NCBI RefSeq assembly: GCF_013378445.1
Contig: NZ_JABXYK010000002.1
Coordinates: 248,001 to 312,000, forward strand
DNA: 64,000 nt
Direction: 5' to 3'
Source of the DNA: Mycoplana rhizolycopersici
GTDB taxonomy: Bacteria; Pseudomonadota; Alphaproteobacteria; Rhizobiales; Rhizobiaceae
The position numbers were made by a program, and so were the translations under genes. The notes under the pieces are model-generated. The model worked only from the letters and a program-made list of their open reading frames with translations, was not told the origin of the DNA and did not search any database. Numbering within the stretch: position 1 is the first letter of the stretch; each line of letters begins with the position of its first letter. Shown in pieces: positions 27,853-36,272 of the stretch.

Positions 27853-28188
27853 GGATTCGCAGTCTCAAATGTGTTTGCCGTTAGTTGTGGCGTTTGTGAC
27901 ATTTCCGTCAACCGTTGGCGACAGCTTTTCATCGTGAACAAGGCAATATTCGGATGATCCAGTTTAATCGCTGTTTTGTCCGCCGTTGAGCCGCTGACGC
28001 CGGAGCGCGTTTCGCCATCGTCACACGATGAAGAAAAATTTTCAATTTGCCCGAATAGATTGCGAACTTTGTTCGTTTTAGAACAGGTTTTGCGTGCTGC
28101 GAACTGCCGTCCCATTGATCGTGGGTTGTGGTTCGTGATTGATGCGCGCGATCAAATTCAGTTCAGGCTTCGGGAGGGCGGGTCCTCG
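27853..28188. promoter_or_regulatory. Divergent promoter region pgsA / RTX gene, with overlapping dyads
   Basis: 336 bases, more AT-rich than the flanks. An in-frame TTG at 27976 would extend the RTX protein by 71 residues, but that stretch lacks RTX-protein character and looks like promoter DNA. At 28063-28085 CGAAC-TTT-GTTCG overlaps TGTTC-GTTTTA-GAACA, giving three GAAC/GTTC half-sites about 105-125 bases upstream of the chosen RTX start. The spacing does not match the rhizobial SOS box. Confidence 0.45.
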
Positions 28189-31100
28189 ATGGGGATCATC
28201 GGTGGAGAATTGTTGTCGGTGAACGGGTTCCTCGCGCAGGCGCCGTATCAGAGCGATGTCGTCACACTGGCGGACGGCGGTTTCGTGCTTGCCTGGAGCG
28301 GCACGGCGGCGAGCGGAACCGCCGACGTCACCTTGCGCGTCTTCAACGCCGACGGCAACCTTCGGTCCCTGGTCGACATTCCCGCTAACGCTGATCTTGC
28401 CGGGCAACAGGCAATGCCGCGGCTGACGTCGCTGGCAGGGGGCGGTTTCGCGGTCGTCTGGGCCGGGCAGACGGCAGGGGATGAGGCGGGCATCGCTTTT
28501 CGGATCTTCGATGCCAACGGCACCCCGCAGTCTGCGACCGATACGCTGGTCAATGTGGGCACCGAGGGCACCCAGTCTGTGCCGCAAATGACGTCGCTTG
28601 CCGATGGCGGGCTCGTCGTTGCCTGGCAGACCTCCGCCAGCGGCGATATCCCGTCCGGCCTGTCGTTGCGCGTTTTCGACAAGGACGGCAAGGCGAGCTC
28701 CGGCGACCAGGACGTCCGGCTCGACGTCGCCTCGGCGGGAAGTTTCTCGATAGCGGCGCTTGTCGGCGGCGGATTCGTTGTCGTTCACGACGGCGCAGCC
28801 TCTGAAGACGGCGGCGTCTCACGCGTGCGGATGCGGATTTTCGATACGGCGGGATCCGTCAAGAAGGACGCGATCGTGCCGATCTTTGCGGGCGATGGCG
28901 CTTCGCAGGCCCATCCCGTCGTTACAGCACTGGCCGATGGCGGCTTCGTCGTCGCCTGGGACGGCGAGCGCAACGGCGATTCGGCCGGCATTTCCCTGCA
29001 GATCTTCGATCCGGACGGCACCGCGCGCGCAAACACCGATTTCTCGGTGAACGAGCACGCCCGCGGCGACCAGCGCAGCCCGCTCGTCACCGCCCTGAAG
29101 GATGGCGGATTCGTCGTGCTGTGGAGCGGCGAGACCGTCCATGACGAAGCAGGCCTTGCCATGCAGGTCTACAATGCCGACGGCAAGACCAGAATGGCAG
29201 GCGACATTCCGGTGAATGCCGGAACGGACGGGGTTCAGGGCGACCCGTTCGTGGTCGCGCTCGCCGGCGGCGGCTTTGCTGTCGCCTGGACGATACAGGG
29301 CGACGATGGCTATTCCGTCTCGCTTCGCGTCTTCAACGCGACCGGGGCTGCGCGCATGTCGATCGACGAGCCGGTTGCGAAGGCGTCGGCGCTGGTGCAG
29401 GGCGCCCCGAAGATTGCGGCCCTTCGCGATGGCGGCCTGGCGCTGACCTGGCAGGCAAGCGAGGACGATGGCGTCCATCTCTACGAAAAGGTCTATCGGG
29501 CCGTCAATGACGCGCCGACCGGCGAGAGCAAGACGCTGCATGTCAAGGAAGACAGCCCCTACGTCTTCAAGGCGGAGGATTTTGGCTTCCGCGATGCCAA
29601 TGGCGACCTGCTGAAGGCCGTCCATATTTCCTCTGTTCCGGCAAACGGAACACTGACGCTCGGCGGCCGCCCGGTCGTGCCGGGCCAGATGATTTCCGCA
29701 AGCGACATTGAGGCCGGCAAGCTTGCCTGGAAGGCGACGGCGAACCTGAACGGCATCGCGCTCGGCGCCCTGACCTTCAACGTCGTCGATACCGGCGGCA
29801 AGGATTTCGACGGCCGCGATACGGATCCCATCACGCGCAAGCTGACTCTCGACGTGGCGCCGGTAAACGACAATCCGAACGCGCGGGCGTTGAGCACTTC
29901 CACCTACGAGAACGCCATCTACAAGGTCGAGGTCAAGGACGCCGCCGTGGACGTCGACCGCGACGAACTGTCGATGATCAAGGCCCGCATCGTCTCCGGC
30001 TTCGGCTCGGTGATGATCGATGCCAAGAAGATGCTGATTTACAATCCGACCGTCGGGCCGAACCAGAACATCGGTGACGGCGAAAGCCGCAAGGTCGTCA
30101 TCAGCTACACGGTCTCCGATGGCAAGGGCGGGACGTCGACGGCCACCATCACCCTGACCGTGATGGGTATTTCGCCCGATCTCTTTTCCGGCACGTCAGG
30201 CAACGACAAGCTGACCGGCAGCATTCACGGCGACCTGATGTACGGCAAGGGCGGCAACGACACGCTGGTGGGGGGGGAGGGCAACGACCTGATCGACGGG
30301 GGCAGCGGTATCGACACGCTGAAGGGTGAAAGCGGCAACGATACCTATGTGGCGGACGACGCCAGGGACGTGGTCGTCGAGGTCGCGAATGCCGGAACCG
30401 ATATCGTGCAGGCTAGCTGCAGCTATACGCTCAGTGCCAACATCGAAAAGCTCGCCTTGATGGGATCGGGCAAATACAGCGGCACCGGCAATTCGCTCGC
30501 CAATACGATCACCGGCAATGCCGGGGCCAATACGCTGAAAGGGCTTGGCGGCAACGACCTGCTTTTCGGCGGCGGCGGCGATGACAGGCTTGAAGGCGGT
30601 GATGGGAACGACACGCTGGACGGCGGCGCCGGATCCGATCGCCTTTATGGCGGCGCCGGCAACGATCTCTATGTGGTGAGCGCCGGCGACATCGTCGTGG
30701 AGCTCAGGGGCGAGGGCACGGATACGGTGCAGGCCGGTTGCAGCTATTCGCTCACGGACAATGTCGAACGACTACTTCTTACGGGCTCCGGGAACCATGC
30801 CGGTACCGGCAATGCCTTGTCGAACCGGATCACCGGCAATGCCGGCGCGAACCTCGTGAAAGGCATGGACGGCAACGACGTGATCGACGGGGGCAGCGGG
30901 AACGACCGGCTCTACGGCGGCAACGGCAACGATACGCTCGAAGGCGGCGCGGGCACAGACAGGCTTTCCGGCGGGGCGGGGCGCGACCACTTCGTGTTCC
31001 GCAAGCTATCCGAAACGACCGTTTCCAGCGGCGGGCGCGACACCGTGCTCGATTTCTCCCACAGCGGCGGCGACCTGATCGACCTGCGCAGCATCGATGC

Positions 31101-31299
31101 GCGCGTGGCGACGAGTGCCGACAACGCCTTCGTGTTCATCGGCAAGTCCGGCTTCGGCAAGCACGCGGGCGAGTTGCGGTATCAGAAGAGCGGCAGCGAC
31201 ACGGTGCTTTCGGGCGATGTGGACGGCGACGGCAAGGCGGATTTCAGCATCCTCTTTTCCGGCGCACACACCTTCGTAAAGGCGGATTTCCTGCTGTGA
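28189..31299 (+). CDS. Large RTX-type calcium-binding exoprotein with N-terminal repeat domain
   Basis: 1036 residues, no Sec signal, so export by a type I system is expected. Residues about 23-437 hold eight repeats of about 52 residues built on ALADGGFVVAWDG...GISLRVFDADG, probably a beta-propeller or beta-solenoid. Residues about 437-660 look like two cadherin-like domains (EDSPYVFKAEDFGFRDANGD; ISYTVSDGKGGTSTATITLTV). Residues about 664-945 contain GGxGxDxLxGG nonapeptide repeats; the end is an RTX C-terminal secretion module (RDTVLDF...DGDGKADFSI...DFLL). Two cysteines (744, 851) are unusual for this class. The start at 28189 has GGGAGG upstream. No transporter genes are adjacent. Confidence 0.85.
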   Translation: MGIIGGELLSVNGFLAQAPYQSDVVTLADGGFVLAWSGTAASGTADVTLRVFNADGNLRSLVDIPANADLAGQQAMPRLTSLAGGGFAVVWAGQTAGDEAGIAFRIFDANGTPQSATDTLVNVGTEGTQSVPQMTSLADGGLVVAWQTSASGDIPSGLSLRVFDKDGKASSGDQDVRLDVASAGSFSIAALVGGGFVVVHDGAASEDGGVSRVRMRIFDTAGSVKKDAIVPIFAGDGASQAHPVVTALADGGFVVAWDGERNGDSAGISLQIFDPDGTARANTDFSVNEHARGDQRSPLVTALKDGGFVVLWSGETVHDEAGLAMQVYNADGKTRMAGDIPVNAGTDGVQGDPFVVALAGGGFAVAWTIQGDDGYSVSLRVFNATGAARMSIDEPVAKASALVQGAPKIAALRDGGLALTWQASEDDGVHLYEKVYRAVNDAPTGESKTLHVKEDSPYVFKAEDFGFRDANGDLLKAVHISSVPANGTLTLGGRPVVPGQMISASDIEAGKLAWKATANLNGIALGALTFNVVDTGGKDFDGRDTDPITRKLTLDVAPVNDNPNARALSTSTYENAIYKVEVKDAAVDVDRDELSMIKARIVSGFGSVMIDAKKMLIYNPTVGPNQNIGDGESRKVVISYTVSDGKGGTSTATITLTVMGISPDLFSGTSGNDKLTGSIHGDLMYGKGGNDTLVGGEGNDLIDGGSGIDTLKGESGNDTYVADDARDVVVEVANAGTDIVQASCSYTLSANIEKLALMGSGKYSGTGNSLANTITGNAGANTLKGLGGNDLLFGGGGDDRLEGGDGNDTLDGGAGSDRLYGGAGNDLYVVSAGDIVVELRGEGTDTVQAGCSYSLTDNVERLLLTGSGNHAGTGNALSNRITGNAGANLVKGMDGNDVIDGGSGNDRLYGGNGNDTLEGGAGTDRLSGGAGRDHFVFRKLSETTVSSGGRDTVLDFSHSGGDLIDLRSIDARVATSADNAFVFIGKSGFGKHAGELRYQKSGSDTVLSGDVDGDGKADFSILFSGAHTFVKADFLL

Positions 31300-31319
31300 C
31301 GAGCCGGGCGGCGGCACAA

Positions 31320-31341
31320 GCGGCAGTGCCTGAGCTGCCGC
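31320..31341. terminator. Stem-loop between convergent RTX gene and uvrC
   Basis: GCGGCAG (31320-31326), an eight-base loop, CTGCCGC (31335-31341), located in the 43-base gap between converging stops. It may serve as a terminator in either direction, although there is no T-run. Confidence 0.4.
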
Positions 31342-31342
31342 G

Positions 31343-33379
31343 CTACCGCCCGTCTTCGTGGAAGTGATTGTAGACCAGTCGCGCAACGCTTTCGGAGATG
31401 CCTTCCACCGTCATGAGGTCGGATATGCCGGCGCGGGACACAGCCTTGGCGGTGCCGAAATGCTGCAGCAGGGCACGCTTGCGCGTTGGCCCTATTCCCG
31501 CGATCTCGTCGAGCGGGTTCTTGACCATTTCCTTCTTGCGGCGTGCCCGGTGCGAACCGATGGCGAAGCGGTGCGCCTCGTCGCGCAGCCGCTGGATGAA
31601 GTAGAGCACCGGATCGCGCGGCGGCAGCGAGAAGTCCGGCGTGCCGGCGGCGAAGAAACGCTCGCGGCCGGCCTCGCGGTCAGCCCCCTTGGCGACGCCG
31701 ATGGCGACGACGTGATCGGTGATGCCGAGTTCGGCGAGAATGGCCCGCACCGCCGTCATCTGACCCTGGCCGCCGTCGATCAGGATCACGTCCGGCCACG
31801 CCGGGAAGGGCAGGTCGGCGGCTTCAGTGCAGGCGTCCACACTTCGGTCCGGCAGGCCTTCTTCCTTGATCAGCCGCGAGAAGCGGCGCGTCATCACCTC
31901 CCGCATCATGCCGAAGTCGTCACCGGGGGTGATCTCGGTCGAGCGGATGTTGAACTTCCGGTACTGCCCCTTGACGAAGCCCTCCGGCCCCGCGACCACC
32001 ATGCCGCCGACCGCATTGGTGCCCATGATGTGCGAGTTGTCGTAGATTTCGATGCGGCGCGGCACGGTGGGCAGCTTGAAGGTCTGCGCGAAACCTTCGA
32101 GAAGCCGCGACTGGGATGCGGTCTCGGCGAGCTTTCGGCCATGCGCCTCGCGGGCGTTCGCCAGCACCTGGTCCACCAGGTCCTTCTTCTCGCCGCGCTG
32201 CGGCACGTGGATTGCGACCCGGTAGCCGGATTTCTCGCTCAGCGCCTGGGAAAGCAGTTCCTGCTCCTCGATCTTCTCCGATAGCAGGATCTGACGGGGA
32301 CACGGCTTGTCGTCGTAGAACTGGGCGAGGAAGGCGTTCAGCACCTCGCCGCCCGCAAGCTGCGGATCGGCTTTCGGGAAATAGGCCCGGTTGCCCCAGT
32401 TCTGCCCGGTGCGGAAGAAGAACACCTGGATGCAGGAAATGCCGCCCTCGTGGTGGATGGCGAAGACGTCCGCCTCCTCGACCCCGGCCGGGTTGATGCC
32501 CTGGTGGCTCTGGACATGGGAAAGCGCTGCCAGCCGGTCGCGATAGACGGCGGCGCGCTCGAAATCCAGGTTTTCCGCCGCCTCGTTCATGGCGGCGGCG
32601 ATCTGGCCCTTCACGTTCTGGCTCTTGCCGGAGAGGAAATCCTTCGCCTCCTGCACCAGCTCGCCGTAACCCTCGTCGCTGATCTCGTGCGTGCAAGGCC
32701 CCGAACAGCGCTTGATCTGGTAGAGCAGGCAGGGGCGCGTCCGGCTTTCGAAGACGCTGTCCGTACAGGTACGCAACAAGAAGGCGCGCTGCAGTGAATT
32801 GATGGTCCGGCCGACGGCGCCGGCGGATGCGAACGGTCCGAAATAGGCGCCCTTGCGGCTGCGTGCGCCCCGATGCTTGAAGATCGCAGGCGCCCGGGTG
32901 TCCGCCGTCACGAGGATATAGGGAAACGACTTGTCGTCGCGAAGCTGCACGTTGAAGCGCGGGCGCAGCCTCTTGATGAGGTTCGCCTCCAGCAGCAGCG
33001 CTTCGGTCTCCGTGCGCGTCGTGACGAACTCCATGTTCGCCGTCTCGCGGATCATCCGGCCGATGCGGTTGGAATGACCGCGGCCGAGCGCATAGTTGTT
33101 CACGCGCTTCTTCAGGCTGCGTGCCTTGCCGACATAGAGCACGTCGCCGGCCTCGTTGAACATGCGGTAGACGCCGGGGCTGTTGGGCAGGCGCTTGACG
33201 AAGGCCTGGATCAGTTCCGCGCCTCGCAAGCCTTCCTGCGACGGTTCGATCGCCTCGGACCATTCGATGTCGGGCAAGGATGAGGGGGAGGGCGCGGCTT
33301 CCGTCAGCTCCTCTTCGTCGTCCCGCTCCGTTTCGTCATAGAGGATGCCGCCATCCTGCACCGGCCGGCCGGTGGTCAT
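31343..33379 (-). CDS. uvrC: Excinuclease ABC subunit C
   Basis: 678 residues. UvrC makes the 3' and 5' incisions around lesions marked by UvrAB. Domain order is normal: GIY-YIG nuclease ([27 protein letters not shown], about 65-140), cysteine-containing middle region, UVR motif (about 245-280), RNase H-like nuclease ([29 protein letters not shown]), and C-terminal helix-hairpin-helix ([22 protein letters not shown]). The N terminus has an acidic extension of about 50 residues before the nuclease. The start at 33379 overlaps the SDR stop (ATGA). Confidence 0.96.
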   Translation of the reverse strand: MTTGRPVQDGGILYDETERDDEEELTEAAPSPSSLPDIEWSEAIEPSQEGLRGAELIQAFVKRLPNSPGVYRMFNEAGDVLYVGKARSLKKRVNNYALGRGHSNRIGRMIRETANMEFVTTRTETEALLLEANLIKRLRPRFNVQLRDDKSFPYILVTADTRAPAIFKHRGARSRKGAYFGPFASAGAVGRTINSLQRAFLLRTCTDSVFESRTRPCLLYQIKRCSGPCTHEISDEGYGELVQEAKDFLSGKSQNVKGQIAAAMNEAAENLDFERAAVYRDRLAALSHVQSHQGINPAGVEEADVFAIHHEGGISCIQVFFFRTGQNWGNRAYFPKADPQLAGGEVLNAFLAQFYDDKPCPRQILLSEKIEEQELLSQALSEKSGYRVAIHVPQRGEKKDLVDQVLANAREAHGRKLAETASQSRLLEGFAQTFKLPTVPRRIEIYDNSHIMGTNAVGGMVVAGPEGFVKGQYRKFNIRSTEITPGDDFGMMREVMTRRFSRLIKEEGLPDRSVDACTEAADLPFPAWPDVILIDGGQGQMTAVRAILAELGITDHVVAIGVAKGADREAGRERFFAAGTPDFSLPPRDPVLYFIQRLRDEAHRFAIGSHRARRKKEMVKNPLDEIAGIGPTRKRALLQHFGTAKAVSRAGISDLMTVEGISESVARLVYNHFHEDGR

Positions 33380-34140
33380 TCCGTGATCTCCGCGACGTCT
33401 GGCGTTTGCCACGCAAGATGCTGGCCGCCGTCAAGGGCGATCATTTGCCCCGTAATCGAGGGCGTGTCGACCAGAAAGCGGATGGTCCGACCGAATTCGT
33501 CAAGATCAGGTCCGGATTGCAGCAGGAGCGCCTCGGTCTGCGCCTTGAAATCGGCCTCGCTCTGGCGCTCGTTCGGCAGCGTCGGCCCGGGACCGATGGC
33601 GTTGACGCGGATGCGCGGCGCCAGTGCCTGGGCCATGGTCCGCGTCGCCATCCACAGCGCCGATTTCGACAGTGTGTAGGAATAGTAGCGTGGCGTCGGG
33701 TTCCATACGCGCTGGTCGATGATGTTGACGATCAGCCCGCCCGACCCCTCCGGCAGTTGCCGGGTGAAGTCACGGGCGAGAATCGACGGCGCACGGACAT
33801 GGACATCGAAATGGCGGTCCCATAGCGCGCTGTCGAGATTGCGCAGGCTGTCGGGCTTGAACAGCGAGGCGTTGTTGACGACGACGCCCAGCGTACCAAG
33901 CGCCTCCACCGCGCGATCCACCAGCAGCGCGGTCGCGTCCGCGTCGGCGAGGTCGCAGTCGAGCGCGGCGGCGCGTCCGCCATTCGCCGTGATTGTGCGG
34001 GCGATCGATCGCGCCGTCTCGATCGACGAGTTGGCGTGGATGGCGACAGCGAAACCGTTCGCCGCCAGGTCCTCGGCAATCGCGCGACCGATCCGATGGG
34101 CCGCGCCCGTCACCAGTGCTGTTCGATGAAGAATTCTCAA
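33376..34140 (-). CDS. Short-chain dehydrogenase, FolM/pteridine reductase-like
   Basis: 254 residues. The NAD(P)-binding motif is [12 protein letters not shown] (near 11-22), followed by NNAS and the catalytic YSYTLSK (Y and K three apart, near 159-165). The TGAAHRIG form of the glycine motif is characteristic of pteridine-reductase/FolM-like SDRs, which reduce dihydropterins; the exact substrate is not established. The start is a TTG at 34140 because no ATG or GTG precedes the conserved region at a useful distance. It is coupled to uvrC by a four-base overlap, a neighbour relationship I recall in other rhizobia. Confidence 0.87.
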   Translation of the reverse strand: MRILHRTALVTGAAHRIGRAIAEDLAANGFAVAIHANSSIETARSIARTITANGGRAAALDCDLADADATALLVDRAVEALGTLGVVVNNASLFKPDSLRNLDSALWDRHFDVHVRAPSILARDFTRQLPEGSGGLIVNIIDQRVWNPTPRYYSYTLSKSALWMATRTMAQALAPRIRVNAIGPGPTLPNERQSEADFKAQTEALLLQSGPDLDEFGRTIRFLVDTPSITGQMIALDGGQHLAWQTPDVAEITE

Positions 34141-34504
34141 TGAAGGGCTCGCGTCGCTTTCTGTTTGCTTAACCTGCCACAGATATAGAGATTGGAGCGA
34201 GCGCTTAAACTGGGCCGCATAAAGTTTTCAGAATAATTAACAGAAGCGTTCGATCGACAATGTTGTTTGCCGATATCGAAGTATATTTTCTATATTTGAT
34301 ATTATGGTTAATAAATTGCATGTTGTCGGAAAGCAACATCGCAATCTGATCATGATTGTGCCGTGAAAATTTCACATTTCCGCTCTTTCAAATCCTCAAT
34401 CTTTATTCAATTTGAACTCAACCGGACGCGTAACGCCGTATATATTAGTGGTGCCGAATTGGTGTGTTGATTGCCGTCGGCATGGAATGCAAAGGAGAAT
34501 TAGT
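34141..34504. promoter_or_regulatory. AT-rich divergent region upstream of the outer-membrane protein gene
   Basis: 364 bases, strikingly AT-rich from about 34200 to 34460 compared with the rest of the window (runs such as TATATTTTCTATATTTGATATTATGG). No credible gene. It should contain a strong promoter for the porin and that of the SDR-uvrC operon. AT-rich tracts of this kind are also typical targets of nucleoid proteins or MucR/Ros-type regulators, which is inference. Confidence 0.45.
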
Positions 34505-35146
34505 ATGCGTACCCTGATCACCACCCTGATGGCTTCCGCCATGTCGATCGCTGCCTTCCAGTCCGCACATGCTGCCGACGCGGTCGATCAGATCCCCCAG
34601 GCTCCGGCCGCCGAATATTCCGAGCCGGTCGCAAGCGGCAACTGGGCCGGCGGTTACGCGGGTGGTACCGTCACCTGGCAGCACGGCAACTTCCAGAAGC
34701 AGAGCGGCAACGGTGCCAACGGCTTCGGCGGCGGCGTCTACGGCGGCTACAACATGCAGAGCGGCCAGCTGGTGTACGGCGGTGAAGCCGACGTCAACTA
34801 CTCGGGCATCGATTCGAAGAACTCGACCCGCGAAGCCGAGCAGGGCGTCAACGGCTCGCTGCGTGCCCGCGTCGGTGTCGACCTGAACCCGGTCCTGCTG
34901 TACGGCACGGGCGGTCTGGCCCTGTCGCGCGCCAAGATGGAGGACAACACCTCGTCCGACAAGAACACCATGGTCGGCTGGACGGCCGGCGTCGGTGCCG
35001 AAACCTTCGTCACCAACAACGTCACCGCCCGCGTCGAATACCGCTACACCGACTACGGCAGCAAGGACTTCAACCTGGACTCCGGCAAGGTCAGCGCCGG
35101 CCAGGACGAGCAGAGCGTCCGCGTCGGTATGGGCGTGAAGTTCTGA
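34505..35146 (+). CDS. Outer-membrane beta-barrel protein, Omp25/Omp31/RopB-like
   Basis: 213 residues. A Sec signal peptide (MRTLITTLMASAMSIAAFQSAHA) is followed by a short acidic/proline-rich segment and an eight-stranded barrel with alternating strands (WAGGYAGGTVTWQHG, GFGGGVYGGYNMQSG, VEYRYTDYGSKDF) ending VRVGMGVKF with terminal phenylalanine, the outer-membrane insertion signal. This is the family of rhizobial RopB and Brucella Omp25/31, abundant structural outer-membrane proteins. AAAGGAG lies seven bases before the ATG, codon use is highly biased, and a strong terminator follows, all consistent with high expression. Confidence 0.9.
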   Translation: MRTLITTLMASAMSIAAFQSAHAADAVDQIPQAPAAEYSEPVASGNWAGGYAGGTVTWQHGNFQKQSGNGANGFGGGVYGGYNMQSGQLVYGGEADVNYSGIDSKNSTREAEQGVNGSLRARVGVDLNPVLLYGTGGLALSRAKMEDNTSSDKNTMVGWTAGVGAETFVTNNVTARVEYRYTDYGSKDFNLDSGKVSAGQDEQSVRVGMGVKF

Positions 35147-35170
35147 TCCTCCCGATCAGGTGAATGAACG

Positions 35171-35202
35171 AAAGGGCCGGGCGCACAAGCGTCCGGCCCT
35201 TT
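35171..35202 (+). terminator. Strong intrinsic terminator after the outer-membrane protein gene
   Basis: AAAGGGCCGGGCGC (35171-35184), loop ACAA, GCGTCCGGCCCTTT (35189-35202), followed by GTCTTTG. The fourteen-base stem has a single G-T pair and lies 24 bases after the stop. Confidence 0.85.
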
Positions 35203-35282
35203 GTCTTTGCGCATTCCGCACGCTGGCTCCATTATGCTGGCGCGAAACGGGAGCATTGTTCGCTGCGCCGAGGCTCCGTGGA

Positions 35283-35311
35283 TGGATGCCGGATCAAGTC
35301 CGGCATGACGG
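35283..35311 (+). repeat. REP-like palindromic repeat, copy 1
   Basis: The core is ATGCCGGA-TCAAG-TCCGGCAT (35286-35306), flanked by TGG and GACGG. An inverted copy lies at 35570-35598 with 28 of 29 positions identical. This element is a familiar interspersed repeat in alphaproteobacterial genomes (recognition from memory). Confidence 0.7.
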
Positions 35312-35461
35312 ATGCAAGGAGGTTGCCGCGCACGCGGTTGTCGGAGACAAGTGAAGCCACTGGGCACCATAAATGCCATCCAGATTCAGATGCCATGCAA
35401 ATAGTGAGCAGTCACCCAGTCTGGATTTAACGCGTTCCCTTGTGCCTGGACGCGAGACTGT

Positions 35462-35518
35462 AGACATACCCCTTCACAGGAGACATACCCCTTCACAGGA
35501 GACATACCCCTTCACAGG
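35462..35518 (+). repeat. Three perfect 19-base tandem repeats
   Basis: The unit AGACATACCCCTTCACAGG occurs at 35462-35480, 35481-35499 and 35500-35518 with no mismatch and no spacer. The array is bracketed by the two REP-like copies. Perfect identity suggests recent slippage; copy number may vary between strains. Confidence 0.9.
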
Positions 35519-35569
35519 CCGATTGTGGTGATGCACTCTGGAAGTGCAAGAGGCGCTGCCTTCATATCT

Positions 35570-35598
35570 CCGTCCTGCCGGACTTGATCCGGCATCCA
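35570..35598 (-). repeat. REP-like palindromic repeat, copy 2 (inverted)
   Basis: Reverse complement of the element at 35283-35311 with one substitution. It is followed immediately by a second hairpin, CACCGCGC-GTCT-GCGCGGTG (35601-35620), giving a compound structure between the repeat array and the end of the GST gene at 35661, where it could also act as a terminator. The whole 514-base gap (35147-35660) contains no credible gene. Confidence 0.7.
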
Positions 35599-35660
35599 GT
35601 CACCGCGCGTCTGCGCGGTGAGACAAAGCAAACAGGCCTGATAATGGCGCCGCAGCGCCC

Positions 35661-36251
35661 TCAATCCTTGAACTTGGCAAAGTCCGGAAACACCGCCTCG
35701 AACCGCGAGAGATACCGCTTCAGCTTCGGGCGGCCCTTCTGCCATTGGCCGGCGAAGCGCAGTTCGATGTAGCGCAGCATGGCGGCCAGCGCGAAGTGGC
35801 CGCCATGCGGCATCTTGCCGAGCCGCGGCATTGTCTTTTCCAGGTGGTCGAGCGCGCGCTCTACCTTCGCCCACTGCCGGTCGATCCAGGGCTGGTGGAT
35901 CTTGTCGTCCGGCCGTGTGCGCCGTTCGTAGACGATCGCCAGCAGGCAGTCGCACACGCCGTCCGCAGTCGCCTCGAGCACATCGGCTTCCGTGCGCTTG
36001 GCGGCAGCGCGCGGGTAAAGCTTGCGGCCGGTCTCGCGGTCGATGAAATGCATGATGGCGCGACTGTCGTAGATCGCCAGCCCTTCGTCGGTCAAAAGCG
36101 TCGGGATCTTGCCCAGCGGATTGGCGGCGATCAACTCGGCCGGGTCGGCATTTGTATCGGTCGAGACATGCTCGGCATCGAGGCCGGCATAATGCGCGGC
36201 CATGCGGACCTTCGTCGAATAGGGCGAGGTGACGGAATAGAAGATCTTCAA
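35661..36251 (-). CDS. Glutathione S-transferase family protein
   Basis: 196 residues. The N terminus MKIFYSVTSPYSTKVRMAAHYAGLDAEHV is the GST thioredoxin fold, where the serine/tyrosine after the first strand could activate glutathione. The ligand loop NPLGKIPTLLTDEGLAIYDSRAIMHFID is fully conserved in form (IYDS). The C-terminal helical domain is compact. Unlike the GST at 20910-21599 it has a canonical sequence throughout. The substrate is unknown. It follows the RNase T2 gene with a 21-base gap on the same strand, so the three genes from 37544 down to 35661 may be one transcript. Confidence 0.9.
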   Translation of the reverse strand: MKIFYSVTSPYSTKVRMAAHYAGLDAEHVSTDTNADPAELIAANPLGKIPTLLTDEGLAIYDSRAIMHFIDRETGRKLYPRAAAKRTEADVLEATADGVCDCLLAIVYERRTRPDDKIHQPWIDRQWAKVERALDHLEKTMPRLGKMPHGGHFALAAMLRYIELRFAGQWQKGRPKLKRYLSRFEAVFPDFAKFKD

Positions 36252-36272
36252 AGTTGGTCTCCGGATGTGTCG

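Noticed and set aside
28063-28085. LexA (SOS) box upstream of the RTX gene
   Set aside because: The alphaproteobacterial SOS box requires GTTC-N7-GTTC direct spacing; the half-sites here are inverted with three and six bases between them.
27976-28188. N-terminal extension of the large RTX protein from a TTG at 27976
   Set aside because: The 71 extra residues have no RTX-protein character, include cysteines, and overlap AT-rich promoter-like DNA; the ATG at 28189 has a GGGAGG upstream.
35462-35518. CRISPR array
   Set aside because: The three 19-base repeats are contiguous with no spacers, and there are no cas genes in the window.
35147-35660. Insertion sequence or integrated element
   Set aside because: There is no transposase or integrase reading frame, and no terminal repeats with target duplication; the palindromes fit REP-like elements.
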